64,000 nt of DNA from contig JADCFN010000003.1 in NCBI GenBank assembly GCA_020249505.1, forward strand, positions 293,632 through 357,631, written 5' to 3'. Numbering within the stretch: position 1 is the first letter of the stretch; the number at the start of each line of letters is the position of its first letter. The notes under the pieces are model-generated. The model was not told where the DNA came from, made no database searches, and was given only the letters and a program-made list of their open reading frames with translations. A program made the position numbers and the translations under genes. Shown here piece by piece: positions 52,929 through 61,539 of the stretch. This stretch comes from Roseomonas sp. Lineage in GTDB: Bacteria > Pseudomonadota > Alphaproteobacteria > Acetobacterales > Acetobacteraceae.

Positions 52929-53561
52929 ATGTTCTACGAACCGCATCTGGGCCATGGCCTGCCGCATGACCCCTTCAAGGCCATTATCGCGCCGCGCCCA
53001 ATCGGCTGGATTTCCAGCCTCGACAATCAAGGCCGGCCCAATCTGGCGCCCTATAGCTTTTTCAACGCCGTGCATTCCAGCCCGCCCATGCTGGCCTTCA
53101 CCAGCGAAAGCATGAAGCACAGTGCAGCTAACGCCATCGCCACCGGGGAATTTGTCTTCAACCTCTGCACCCGGCCCTTGTTTGATGCGATGAACATCTC
53201 CTCAGACACGCTGCCGGAAGGTGTGAGTGAATTCGAAGCCGCCGGGCTCGCCACCGCGCCCTGCCGCGTGGTGAAGGCTCCGCGCGTCGCAGCCTCCCCG
53301 GCCGCGCTGGAATGCAAGGTGACGCATTCCATGCAGTTGCAGGATATGCATGGCGCGCCGGTCAAGGGTTGGATCATCATCGGCCAGGTGGTCGGCGTTC
53401 ACATCGATGAGGCCTATATCACCAATGGCCGCTTTGACACGGCCAAGGCGCAGCCTTTGGCGCGCTGCGGCTATCGCGATTACGCGGCGGTGACGGAAAT
53501 GTTCGAAGCGCTGCGCCCCACCGATGGCGGTGGTTACGCGCCTGGGCAGAAGGATAAGTAG
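52929..53561 (+). CDS. Flavin reductase family (FMN-binding split-barrel) protein
   Basis: FMN-binding protein of 210 residues in the flavin reductase/DIM6 family. Signature segments are IIAPRPIGWISSLDNQGRPNLAPYSFFNAV (FMN phosphate contacts) and ANAIATGEFVFNLCTRPL. Members supply reduced flavin to monooxygenases or act as flavoenzymes on their own. No partner monooxygenase is adjacent. AAGAAAGG precedes the ATG, and the GGTTACA/TGTAACC dyad lies just upstream. It ends six bases before the convergent thiL stop. Confidence 0.88.
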   Translation: MFYEPHLGHGLPHDPFKAIIAPRPIGWISSLDNQGRPNLAPYSFFNAVHSSPPMLAFTSESMKHSAANAIATGEFVFNLCTRPLFDAMNISSDTLPEGVSEFEAAGLATAPCRVVKAPRVAASPAALECKVTHSMQLQDMHGAPVKGWIIIGQVVGVHIDEAYITNGRFDTAKAQPLARCGYRDYAAVTEMFEALRPTDGGGYAPGQKDK

Positions 53562-53567
53562 CGTCGC

Positions 53568-54533
53568 TTAAAAATGGCTCCAGCCACCTTGTGGCAGCGT
53601 GATGGCGGCACCTGAGCCATCACGCACCATAGTGCCTTCTCCGGCAGTGAAACGCCCAAGCCGCACCACCGGCACGCCGGCCTTCACACTGGCGGCCTGC
53701 ACGGCTTCCGCATCTTCCGGCGCAGCGGCGAAAAGCAATTCGTAATCATCGCCGCCTGTCAGGATCAGCGGCAGCAGCGCGGCATCAACGTCCAAGGCTG
53801 CGCTGGCGGCGGCGGAAAGCGGTACAGCATCAGCGGTGATCTCTGCCCCACACCCTGCCGCGCGGCAGAGATGCCCCAAATCCTGCACCAACCCATCCGA
53901 GACATCCATCGCCGCCCGCGCCACGCCGCGCAACGCCTGCCCCAAGGCCAAACGCGGTTCCGGCAGCCGGTAGCGCTGCGCCAAATACCCTTCCGCATCA
54001 CCCGTCAACTTACCCTGCAAAACCCGCAACCCCAGCGCGCCATCGCCAATACTGCCGGAGACCCAAATCTCATCACCAATGCGCGCGCCGCGCCGATGCA
54101 AGGCCTGCCCTGGCGGCACAATCCCGATAATGGTCAGCGAAAAACAGGCGGGGCCAGGTGTGGCCACCGTATCGCCGCCCAAAACCGCCAAGCCAAAACG
54201 CTGTTGATCTTCGGCGAGGCCCGCGACGAAATCCGCAATCCAGCTATCCGGCGTGCCGCGCGTAAACGCCGTGGTCATCAGATACCCCAGCGGCGCCGCG
54301 CCCATCGCCGCCAGGTCCGACAGATTCACCCGCAGCAATTTGCGCGCGATCATGCCCGGCGGATCATTGGGCAGGAAATGCACGCCCTCAACCAGCGCAT
54401 CGGCGGCCAGCACCAATTGCTGCCCGGTGGGCGGCGTCAGCAGCGCGGCATCGTCACTGAGATCAAGCGCGCCATCGCCTGCGAGAGGGCGGAAATGCCG
54501 CGCGATCAGGGCAAACTCGCGGGGAAGGCCCAT
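53568..54533 (-). CDS. thiL: Thiamine-monophosphate kinase
   Basis: Last step to thiamine diphosphate: ATP-dependent phosphorylation of thiamine phosphate. At 321 residues it is a member of the PurM/SelD/ThiL fold. Visible are LSDDAALLTPP (Mg/ATP Asp pair), the ADALVEGVHF substrate loop, LGGDTVATPG, DVSDGLVQDLGHL and LTGGDDYELLFAA. It follows nusB after eight bases, the standard nusB-thiL order in alphaproteobacteria. It is the last gene of the riboflavin-linked operon. Confidence 0.95.
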   Translation of the reverse strand: MGLPREFALIARHFRPLAGDGALDLSDDAALLTPPTGQQLVLAADALVEGVHFLPNDPPGMIARKLLRVNLSDLAAMGAAPLGYLMTTAFTRGTPDSWIADFVAGLAEDQQRFGLAVLGGDTVATPGPACFSLTIIGIVPPGQALHRRGARIGDEIWVSGSIGDGALGLRVLQGKLTGDAEGYLAQRYRLPEPRLALGQALRGVARAAMDVSDGLVQDLGHLCRAAGCGAEITADAVPLSAAASAALDVDAALLPLILTGGDDYELLFAAAPEDAEAVQAASVKAGVPVVRLGRFTAGEGTMVRDGSGAAITLPQGGWSHF

Positions 54534-54541
54534 GGCGCGCT

Positions 54542-55036
54542 TCAGGCGCCTGGCGCGAAATCCGCCGGGCGTAGCCGATGCGCCAGCGTATCCAGCATGC
54601 CATTGGCGTAGCGGGTGGCTTCCTCATCCAGAAAGCCCGCCGCGATATCCAGATATTCGTTGATCACCACACGCGCCGGCGGTTCATGCGCCTGCATCAA
54701 TTCGCCAGTCGCCGCGCGCAACAACGCGCGCAATACGGGATCAAGCCGATCCAGAGTCCAACCCTTTTGCAGGCAATCCATGATCGCGGCATCGGCCACT
54801 TCGGCGTGATCGGCCACCTGCTTCAGGATAGCCTGGAATAGCGGAATATGCGCCTCCGGCACGCCGCCTTCTTCAAATTCAATCGACCCCGCTGGCGCGC
54901 CAATACGATGGCGGATGAATTGATCCGCGACTGTTTCAACACTCTCACCCGTATGCTCACTTTGGAAAAGCGCCTGCACCGCGGCAACGCGGGCGCCGGT
55001 ACGTGGGCGCGCAGGCGCGCGCCTTTCGGCTTTCAT
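54542..55036 (-). CDS. nusB: Transcription antitermination factor NusB
   Basis: All-helical NusB of 164 residues, which with NusE binds boxA RNA in rRNA antitermination. The N-terminal helix ARVAAVQALFQSE and the C-terminal ARVVINEYLDIAAGFLDEEATRYANGMLDTLA are the conserved blocks. A short basic N-terminal extension (KAERRAPARPRTG) is present. The ATG overlaps the ribH stop (ATGA). The ribH-nusB-thiL arrangement is widespread. Confidence 0.95.
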   Translation of the reverse strand: MKAERRAPARPRTGARVAAVQALFQSEHTGESVETVADQFIRHRIGAPAGSIEFEEGGVPEAHIPLFQAILKQVADHAEVADAAIMDCLQKGWTLDRLDPVLRALLRAATGELMQAHEPPARVVINEYLDIAAGFLDEEATRYANGMLDTLAHRLRPADFAPGA

Positions 55037-55515
55037 GCCAGCCCCCAGCTCCGCGCCACGGCAATTTGCGCGACAAGCGCATGCGCGGCTTCAATGCCCT
55101 TATTCATGCGGTCAGGGCGCGAACGCGCTTCCGCCTGCGCCAAACTGTCCACCGTCAGCAAGCCAAAGCCAATCGGCGCACCGCTTTCCACCGCGATATC
55201 CATCACACCCTTGCAGATGGCATCACAGATGAAGGTGTAGTGGTCCGTCTCACCCTTCACCACACAGCCCAGCAGCAAATAGCCATCCCAGCGGCGCCTG
55301 GCCTTCATCGCCATCCGCAGTGCCGCCGGCAATTCAAAACCGCCAGCGACATCCACGGTTTCCACCTCGGCCTTCAAATCCTGGAATACCGCCATGGCCC
55401 CAAGGCGCATGCCTTCGACAACATTGCGGTAATAGGGCGCCTGGATCACCAGAATGCGCGGCGCATCGCCGGCCAGATGCGCGCGGCCCCGTGTCGGCGA
55501 ATTAATCGTGCTCAT
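55033..55515 (-). CDS. ribH: 6,7-dimethyl-8-ribityllumazine synthase
   Basis: Penultimate step of riboflavin synthesis: condenses 5-amino-6-ribitylaminouracil with 3,4-dihydroxybutanone phosphate. 160 residues. Visible are VAGGFELPAALRMAM (substrate loop), LLLGCVVKGETDHYTFI with the catalytic His, and GFGLLTVDSLAQAEAR. Overlaps with ribB upstream and nusB downstream, four bases each. Confidence 0.95.
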   Translation of the reverse strand: MSTINSPTRGRAHLAGDAPRILVIQAPYYRNVVEGMRLGAMAVFQDLKAEVETVDVAGGFELPAALRMAMKARRRWDGYLLLGCVVKGETDHYTFICDAICKGVMDIAVESGAPIGFGLLTVDSLAQAEARSRPDRMNKGIEAAHALVAQIAVARSWGLA

Positions 55516-56651
55516 GGCGTTTTCTCCGAAGGAAGGGGGCGGGTTTCCAGCACTTGCAGCCCGTAACCTTCCAGCCCGATCAGCGGGCGTGGATTATTCG
55601 AAAGCCGAATGATGCGCCGCACGCCCAAATCATCCAGGATTTGCGCGCCTATGCCGTAATCGCGAATTTCCGGTGCAATCGCATTCGTGGCGCCGCGCTT
55701 GAGCCGAACGGAAAGCGCATCGGGCCGAGGGTCGCGCAACAGCACCACCACACCGCGCCCGGCCGCATCAATCAAGCGCATCGCCGCATGCAAATCGCCA
55801 AGCCCACGGCCGGAGACAATTTCGCGAAACAAGGACGCCGCATGCATGCGCACCAGTACCGGCGCATCGGTGCTAACATCGCCTTTCACCAGCGCCAGAT
55901 GCTCACCAGGTGCCGCCGTGCTTTCATAGACAATGGCGCGCCAGGTGCCACCAATCGCCTGCTCAACTTCGCCTTCCTGCACACGGCGCACCAGTTTTTC
56001 TGTCCGGCGGCGATGCGCGATCAGATCGGCAATGGTGCCAAGCTTCAGCCCATGATGCTGCGCAAAGGCCACCAGATCCGGCATGCGCGCCATGGTGCCG
56101 TCATCATTCATGATCTCACAAATGACGCCGGAGGGATTGAGCCCCGCAAGACGTGCAAAATCCACCGCCGCTTCCGTATGCCCCGCACGCACCAAAGTGC
56201 CGCCTTCACGCGCCACCAGCGGAAAGACATGGCCCGGCGTCACGATATGCTCACGCCCCAATTCAGGATTGATCGCAACCGCGACCGTGCGCGCGCGATC
56301 CGCCGCCGAAATCCCCGTGGTCACGCCATCGCGCGCTTCAATGGAAACGGTGAAGGCCGTTTGATGCCGCGTGCCATTGGATTGCGCCATCAGCGGCAGG
56401 CCCAGCTGATCCACCCGCGCACGCGTCATGGAAAGGCAGATCAGGCCGCGCGCATAACGCGCCATGAAATTGATCGCATCCGGGGTCGCGAATTGCGCGG
56501 GGATCACCAAATCGCCCTCATTCTCGCGGTCTTCATCATCCACCAGGATGAACATGCGCCCGCGGCGCGCTTCTTCCAGCAATTCCTCGGTCGGCGAGAT
56601 GAAGTCAGCGAAGGATGTACGGACGGCGGTATTGCTTGAATGGGAAGTCAT
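55512..56651 (-). CDS. ribB: 3,4-dihydroxybutanone-4-phosphate synthase with degenerate GTP cyclohydrolase II half
   Basis: A 379-residue protein with RibBA architecture. The N-terminal half (about 15-215) is an intact Rib[13 protein letters not shown] with acidic Mg ligands, [17 protein letters not shown], and TPGHVFPL...RAGHTEAA. The C-terminal half aligns with GTP cyclohydrolase II at its end ([26 protein letters not shown]) but has no cysteine at all and lacks the RCDCGxQL zinc site and the RQEGRGIGL loop. It is therefore of the RibBX type, active only as a DHBP synthase. GTP cyclohydrolase II must be encoded elsewhere. Four-base overlaps with ribE and ribH. Confidence 0.93.
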   Translation of the reverse strand: MTSHSSNTAVRTSFADFISPTEELLEEARRGRMFILVDDEDRENEGDLVIPAQFATPDAINFMARYARGLICLSMTRARVDQLGLPLMAQSNGTRHQTAFTVSIEARDGVTTGISAADRARTVAVAINPELGREHIVTPGHVFPLVAREGGTLVRAGHTEAAVDFARLAGLNPSGVICEIMNDDGTMARMPDLVAFAQHHGLKLGTIADLIAHRRRTEKLVRRVQEGEVEQAIGGTWRAIVYESTAAPGEHLALVKGDVSTDAPVLVRMHAASLFREIVSGRGLGDLHAAMRLIDAAGRGVVVLLRDPRPDALSVRLKRGATNAIAPEIRDYGIGAQILDDLGVRRIIRLSNNPRPLIGLEGYGLQVLETRPLPSEKTP

Positions 56652-57259
56652 GCCCTGAACTCCAGCATGCGGGCGACGTAACGGGCCAGCGTGTCTATTT
56701 CGATGTTGACGCGATCACCGGGCTGCAAGGTGCCAAAGCCCGTCATCGCGGCGGTATGGGGGATGATGTTGACGCCGAATGTCGCGCCGTCAACCTCATT
56801 CACGGTCAGCGAAACGCCATCAAGGGCGACCGATCCCTTGGACGCGATGAAAGGCGCCAAGGCCTGCGGCGCGCGGAAGCGCCAGCGGACCGAGGCATTT
56901 TCGGGTATCGCCGAAATCACCTCCGCCACGCCATCCACATGGCCCGAGACCAAATGCCCGCCCAATTCATCACCGAGCTTGAGCGCGCGTTCCAGATTGA
57001 CCTTGGAGCCTTTCTTCCAGCCACCCAAAGTGGTTTTGGCGACCGTCTCAGCCGAGGCATCCACGCTGAAGGAATCCGCCGAAAGCTGCACCACCGTCAG
57101 GCACACGCCCGAACAGCAAATGGAAGCGCCAAGGACAGCCGGTGTTGGTTGCAGCAGGAAATCGGGGGTCACGCCCATCACGAGCCGCAAATCATGCCCG
57201 CCGCCGATCGGCTGCACCTCTCTGACCGTGCCAAGGGCGGTGATGATGCCGGTGAACAT
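56648..57259 (-). CDS. ribE: Riboflavin synthase, alpha subunit type
   Basis: Dismutates two molecules of 6,7-dimethyl-8-ribityllumazine to riboflavin. About 203 residues, two tandem lumazine-binding beta barrels: MFTGIITALGTVREV (first) and HLVSGHVDGVAEV leading into the second. SICCSGVCLTVV and SVALDGVSLTVN are the paired active-site blocks. The track's 33 extra N-terminal codons are a shadow of ribD; the ATG at 57259 lies four bases after the ribD stop. It overlaps ribB as ATGA. Confidence 0.95.
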   Translation of the reverse strand: MFTGIITALGTVREVQPIGGGHDLRLVMGVTPDFLLQPTPAVLGASICCSGVCLTVVQLSADSFSVDASAETVAKTTLGGWKKGSKVNLERALKLGDELGGHLVSGHVDGVAEVISAIPENASVRWRFRAPQALAPFIASKGSVALDGVSLTVNEVDGATFGVNIIPHTAAMTGFGTLQPGDRVNIEIDTLARYVARMLEFRA

Positions 57260-57263
57260 GGCG

Positions 57264-58367
57264 CTAATCCCCAATGCGTTCGAATTCAGAGAGCATATCA
57301 TCGCCCAGCGCCCTTTGCGCCGTGCGTCGAAACCGAGGCATGGCGCTGAGCGCGGCAAGACGCAAGCCCTCTAGCGCCGGATGCCCATCGCCGCCCATCA
57401 CGGCGGGCGCGTGGAACCAGACCAGCCGATCCACCAGGCCCTGGCGGAGCAGCGCCGCCGCCAGCCCCGCGCCGCCTTCGGCAAGCACGCGCGTCACGCC
57501 GCGCCGGCCAAGGGCGCGCAGCAGGGATGGCAGATCAAGCCCGCCAGCCGCATGGGCCGGCACCGTCACAATATCCGCCCCGGCGGCGATGAACGGGGCC
57601 TGCGCCGCCGGCGGATGGCCGGGCGCGGTGATGATCAGCACCGGCGCCGCCTTCGCACCCTGCACCAGCCGGGCAGTGGGCGGCGTGCGCAGCCTGGCAT
57701 CCGCCACCACGCGCAGCATGGGCACACGTTCCATGCCTGGGATGCGGCAGGTCAGGTCCGGGTCATCGGCCAGCACCGTGCCGGACCCCACCAGGATCGC
57801 ATCATGCCGCGCGCGCAGCGCATGCACTTCGCGCCGCGCGGCTGCCCCCGTGATCCAGCGGCTTTCACCGGAAGCCGTCGCGATGCGGCCATCGAGTGTG
57901 GAGGCCAGCTTCAGCGTAACCACCGGCATGCCCGCCTGGATGCGGCGGAAAAACCCGGCATTCAGCGCGCGGGCTTCGGCCTCCAAAAGCCCTTCCTCTA
58001 CGACGATGCCCGCACCACGCAGCATCGCAAGGCCGCGGCCATTCACGCGCGGGTCAGGATCGCGCATCGCCATCACTACGCGGGCGATGCCGGCCCCAGC
58101 CAAAGCCTCACAACAGGGCGGCGTGCGGCCATGATGCGAACAGGGTTCAAGCGTGACGTAAGCGGTGGCACCGCGCGCTGCATCACCCGCGCGGCGCAAA
58201 GCTTCGGTTTCCGCATGGGGGCGGCCGCCGGGCTGGGTCCAGCCACGGCCAATCACACGCCCATCCTTCACCAGCACGCAGCCCACGGCCGGGTTCGGCC
58301 AGGCATTGCCAAGCCCTCTCCGTGCCAAGGCGAGCGCCGCGCGCATATGCAGCAGATCATCCATCAT
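57264..58367 (-). CDS. ribD: Bifunctional pyrimidine deaminase/reductase RibD
   Basis: Two steps of riboflavin synthesis in one 367-residue protein. The N-terminal deaminase (about 1-145) has zinc motifs HAETEAL and PCSHHGRTPPCCEAL. The C-terminal reductase (about 148-360) has LKLASTLDGRIATASGESRWITG and the NADPH-binding LAEGGAGLAAALLRQGLVD. It lies 33 bases after nrdR, too short a gap to hold an FMN riboswitch, so riboflavin control, if any, lies outside this stretch. Confidence 0.95.
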   Translation of the reverse strand: MMDDLLHMRAALALARRGLGNAWPNPAVGCVLVKDGRVIGRGWTQPGGRPHAETEALRRAGDAARGATAYVTLEPCSHHGRTPPCCEALAGAGIARVVMAMRDPDPRVNGRGLAMLRGAGIVVEEGLLEAEARALNAGFFRRIQAGMPVVTLKLASTLDGRIATASGESRWITGAAARREVHALRARHDAILVGSGTVLADDPDLTCRIPGMERVPMLRVVADARLRTPPTARLVQGAKAAPVLIITAPGHPPAAQAPFIAAGADIVTVPAHAAGGLDLPSLLRALGRRGVTRVLAEGGAGLAAALLRQGLVDRLVWFHAPAVMGGDGHPALEGLRLAALSAMPRFRRTAQRALGDDMLSEFERIGD

Positions 58368-58400
58368 CGCGGCATCATCTGGGTCAGCGCCAGATAAGCA

Positions 58401-58856
58401 CTAATCTTTTCTCCCCAATTCACCGAGAAACGACTGGAAATCCTTGGCCTCGCCAAAATTGCGATAGACGCTGGCGAAGCGCACATAGGCCACCTGGTCC
58501 AATTCCTTCAGCGTTTCCATCACAATCTCCCCGATCTTATGGGAAGCGATGTCGCTTTCGCCTTCGGTTTCCAGCCGGCGCTGGATGGAATTCACCAGTT
58601 TTTCGATCCTATCCTCATCCACCGGGCGTTTGCGCAAGGCAACGCGGATGGACCGGGCGAGCTTTTCCCGTTCAAACGGCACCCGCCTGCCATCGGTTTT
58701 GATGACGGTAATTTCGCGTAGCTGCACTCGTTCAAAGGTCGTGAAACGCGCGCCGCATTCCGGGCAGGCGCGGCGACGGCGAATGGCCGCGCTATCTTCC
58801 GCCGGGCGGCTATCCTTGACCTGCGTATCGTCGAATCCGCAGAAGGGGCACTTCAT
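58401..58856 (-). CDS. nrdR: Transcriptional repressor NrdR
   Basis: ATP/dATP-sensing repressor of ribonucleotide reductase genes, about 151 residues. The N-terminal zinc ribbon is [17 protein letters not shown] with the second CPEC pair (C3, C6, C31, C34). The ATP-cone follows ([21 protein letters not shown]). The track ORF adds nine codons upstream; the ATG at 58856 overlaps the glyA stop as ATGA. glyA-nrdR-ribD is a conserved alphaproteobacterial order. Confidence 0.96.
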   Translation of the reverse strand: MKCPFCGFDDTQVKDSRPAEDSAAIRRRRACPECGARFTTFERVQLREITVIKTDGRRVPFEREKLARSIRVALRKRPVDEDRIEKLVNSIQRRLETEGESDIASHKIGEIVMETLKELDQVAYVRFASVYRNFGEAKDFQSFLGELGRKD

Positions 58857-60190
58857 GCCGGATAGATCGGGAAGCGATGGCAAAGCTCCATCACCCGCGC
58901 CTTCACCGAAGCTTCCACCGCGCCATTGCCGGCTTCATCATTGGCCCGCGCGGCGCCGTCCAAAACCTCGCCGATCAACTTGCCGATCTGGCGGAATTCC
59001 GCCTCACCAAAGCCGCGCGTGGTGCCGGCGGGGGTGCCAAGGCGCACACCCGATGTCACCATCGGCTTTTCAGGGTCAAAGGGAATGGCGTTCTTGTTGC
59101 AGGTCAGATGCGCGCGATTGAGTGCGGCTTCCGCGACCTTCCCGGTCAGCTTCTTCGGGCGCAGATCAACCAGCAACAGGTGATTGTCGGTGCCACCCGT
59201 CACCAGATCCAAACCCTGCGCCTGCAATTCACCCGCCAGCGCCTTGGCATTGGCAACGATCTGGCGCGAATAGCTGCGGAATTCCGGACGCAGCGCTTCC
59301 CCAAATGCAACGGCCTTGGCCGCGATCACATGCATCAGCGGCCCGCCTTGCAGGCCAGGGAAGACAGCGCTGTTGAATTTCTTCGCCAGCGCCTCATCAT
59401 TCGTCAAAATCATGCCACCACGCGGGCCACGCAGCGTCTTATGCGTGGTGGTGGTCGCGACATGCGCATGCGGGAAGGGCGAGGGATGCACACCACCCGC
59501 CACCAGCCCCGCGAAATGCGCCATATCCACCATGAAATAGGCGCCGACCTCATCGGCAATGGCGCGGAAGGCCGCGAAATCCCAAATACGCGCATAGGCG
59601 CTGCCGCCGGCGATGATCAGCTTCGGCTTGGCTTCACGCGCTATGCGCGCCACTTCCGCCATATCAATCTGCTGGTCTTCGCGCCGCACCGTATAGGGCA
59701 CTGGCTTGAACCATTTGCCGGATAGGTTCGCGAGTGACCCATGCGTCAAATGCCCACCAGCCGCCAGATCAAGCCCCATGAAGCAATCACCGGGCTGCAA
59801 CAGCGCCAGGAACACGGCCTGATTGGCCTGCGCGCCCGAATGCGGCTGCACATTGGCAAAGCCGCAATCAAACAGCTTGCAGGCGCGTTCAATCGCGAGC
59901 CTCTCGGCGATATCCACCGCCTCACACCCGCCGTAATAGCGCCGGCCCGGATAACCCTCAGCATATTTGTTCGTCATCACCGACCCTTGCGCTTCCATCA
60001 CAGCGCGGGAGACGATGTTTTCTGACGCGATCAGCTCAATCCCATCCTGTTCGCGTTCCAATTCCTGCGCCACGGCGGCGGCGATTTCGGGATCGGCTGC
60101 GGCCAGGCTTGCGGTGAAGAAGCCAGCAGGGGGCGGGGCGGCGCCGAGGCCTTCCGGCGCACGGACCAGGGCGGGGAGGGGGGTTTTCAT
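58853..60190 (-). CDS. glyA: Serine hydroxymethyltransferase
   Basis: PLP enzyme interconverting serine and glycine with tetrahydrofolate, supplying one-carbon units. About 445 residues. Family blocks: [46 protein letters not shown], the PLP-lysine in [14 protein letters not shown], and [13 protein letters not shown]. The N-terminus carries an extra stretch of about 30 residues ([22 protein letters not shown]) before the usual fold. Start is ATG 60190 (ATGA with the rpiB stop) or 60196; neither has a clear ribosome site. Confidence 0.96.
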   Translation of the reverse strand: MKTPLPALVRAPEGLGAAPPPAGFFTASLAAADPEIAAAVAQELEREQDGIELIASENIVSRAVMEAQGSVMTNKYAEGYPGRRYYGGCEAVDIAERLAIERACKLFDCGFANVQPHSGAQANQAVFLALLQPGDCFMGLDLAAGGHLTHGSLANLSGKWFKPVPYTVRREDQQIDMAEVARIAREAKPKLIIAGGSAYARIWDFAAFRAIADEVGAYFMVDMAHFAGLVAGGVHPSPFPHAHVATTTTHKTLRGPRGGMILTNDEALAKKFNSAVFPGLQGGPLMHVIAAKAVAFGEALRPEFRSYSRQIVANAKALAGELQAQGLDLVTGGTDNHLLLVDLRPKKLTGKVAEAALNRAHLTCNKNAIPFDPEKPMVTSGVRLGTPAGTTRGFGEAEFRQIGKLIGEVLDGAARANDEAGNGAVEASVKARVMELCHRFPIYPA

Positions 60191-60654
60191 GCCCATGGTT
60201 TTGCGCCTGCCGCCCCCTGCTTGGCAAGCATTGTATCGAGCTTTTCCACCCGCCCAATATGCCGCCCGCCGTCGAAGGGTGAGGCCAGAAAGGCGCGGAT
60301 GGCATCCAGCGCGACCTCAATCCCCGTCGTGCGGGCGCCGAGGCAGGCGATATTGGCGTTGTTATGGGCGCGGGTCAGCCGCGCTTCGGTCGCGTTATGC
60401 AAGACGGCAGCGCGAATGCCGGGGTGGCGATTGGCCGCCATCACCATGCCAATCCCGGTGCCGCAGACCAGAATGCCGAAGCCCTCGCTCCCCGCCACGC
60501 GTTCGCACACCGCATGGGCGAAATCCGGATAATCCACCGATTCAGGTCCATGGGTGCCGAGGTCATCAAAGCTCAGCCCCTCGGCTTCCAAGGCGGCCTT
60601 CAACGCCTGTTTCAGCGGCAGGCCAGCATGGTCAGAGGCGATGGGGATAGGCAT
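60187..60654 (-). CDS. rpiB: Ribose-5-phosphate isomerase B
   Basis: Interconverts ribose-5-phosphate and ribulose-5-phosphate, the latter being the RibB substrate made later in the operon. 155 residues of the RpiB/LacAB fold. Visible are [14 protein letters not shown], the catalytic Cys in [15 protein letters not shown] (C64), and [13 protein letters not shown]. It is first in the run rpiB-glyA-nrdR-ribD-ribE-ribB-ribH-nusB-thiL and overlaps glyA by four bases. Confidence 0.95.
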   Translation of the reverse strand: MPIPIASDHAGLPLKQALKAALEAEGLSFDDLGTHGPESVDYPDFAHAVCERVAGSEGFGILVCGTGIGMVMAANRHPGIRAAVLHNATEARLTRAHNNANIACLGARTTGIEVALDAIRAFLASPFDGGRHIGRVEKLDTMLAKQGAAGAKPWA

Positions 60655-60720
60655 GGGGGGTACTCCGTGAACCGGGAGCCTTCCCCTTAACCCAAACCCC
60701 CGCGATTCGCAGCCTGGGTA

Positions 60721-61383
60721 TCAGCCGAAAACCTGGCCCCAAGCCTGGCGCAGCGCCTGATCCACCTGCGCCATGCTGGCCGGAACGCCAAGCGCGTGCA
60801 AGCTGGTCACGCCATGCTCCGCGATCCCGCAGGGCACAATGCCGCCGAAATGGCCGAGATCCGGCGCCACATTCAACGCCACGCCATGCCAGGACACCCA
60901 GCGCGTCACGCGCACACCAATGGCGCCGATCTTGGCTTCCTGCCCGGTAGCGCGATCCGCCACCCAAATCCCAACCCGGCCTTCGCGCCTTTCGCCCTGC
61001 ACGCCGAAATGCGCCAGCGTCCGGATCATCCAATCTTCCAACCCGGCAACAAAGGCGCGCACATCGCGCGCCGGGAGGCTGCCATGCGGGCGCTGCAAAT
61101 CCAGCATCACATACCCCGTGCGCTGCCCCGGCCCGTGATAGGTCCATTGCCCGCCGCGCCCGGCCTCAAACACTGGGAAGCGGGCATCGCGCAAATCCTC
61201 CGCGCGCGCCGAGGTACCAGCCGTATAGCTGGGTGGGTGTTCCACCAGCCAAACAGCCTCCCCCGCCGTCCCCGCACGTATGAAAGCGGCGCGGCTTTCC
61301 ATGCGTGCCAGTGTCTCGGCATAGGGGGTAAGGCCCGGCAGGGTTTCCCATTCAAGGGCGGGCGTTGATGGCAGCGCATTCAT
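60721..61383 (-). CDS. lipB: Octanoyl-[ACP]:protein N-octanoyltransferase
   Basis: Moves octanoate from acyl carrier protein onto lipoyl domains, the first step of lipoate assembly. 220 residues. Visible are [37 protein letters not shown], the catalytic Lys in [10 protein letters not shown] (K151) and Cys in GIVPCGI (C185). Divergent from the tRNA-Leu gene across 30 bases. Confidence 0.95.
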   Translation of the reverse strand: MNALPSTPALEWETLPGLTPYAETLARMESRAAFIRAGTAGEAVWLVEHPPSYTAGTSARAEDLRDARFPVFEAGRGGQWTYHGPGQRTGYVMLDLQRPHGSLPARDVRAFVAGLEDWMIRTLAHFGVQGERREGRVGIWVADRATGQEAKIGAIGVRVTRWVSWHGVALNVAPDLGHFGGIVPCGIAEHGVTSLHALGVPASMAQVDQALRQAWGQVFG

Positions 61384-61413
61384 CGGCTATAGCGCCCGCC
61401 TTCTACCTGGTTT

Positions 61414-61499
61414 GCGGCCATGGCGGAATGGTAGACGCGCCAGCTTGAGGTGCTGGTGGGGGAAACCCCGTGGAAGTTCGAATCTTCTTGGCCGCACCA
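61414..61499 (+). tRNA. tRNA-Leu (anticodon GAG)
   Basis: An 86-base cloverleaf with a long variable arm. The acceptor GCGGCCA pairs with TGGCCGC, followed by discriminator A and a genome-encoded CCA. The anticodon stem-loop CCAGC-TTGAGGT-GCTGG shows GAG; the class II variable stem is TGGGGGAAACCCCG and the T-loop is GTTCGAATC. It reads CUC/CUU leucine codons. maeB starts 40 bases downstream on the same strand. Confidence 0.97.
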
Positions 61500-61539
61500 T
61501 TCACCCCTTTTTTGGGCGCTGCCGGGTAAGGTTTCCCTC

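Noticed and set aside
58368-58400. FMN riboswitch before ribD
   Set aside because: The nrdR-ribD gap is only 33 bases and no RFN element sequence was seen in any gap of the riboflavin operon.
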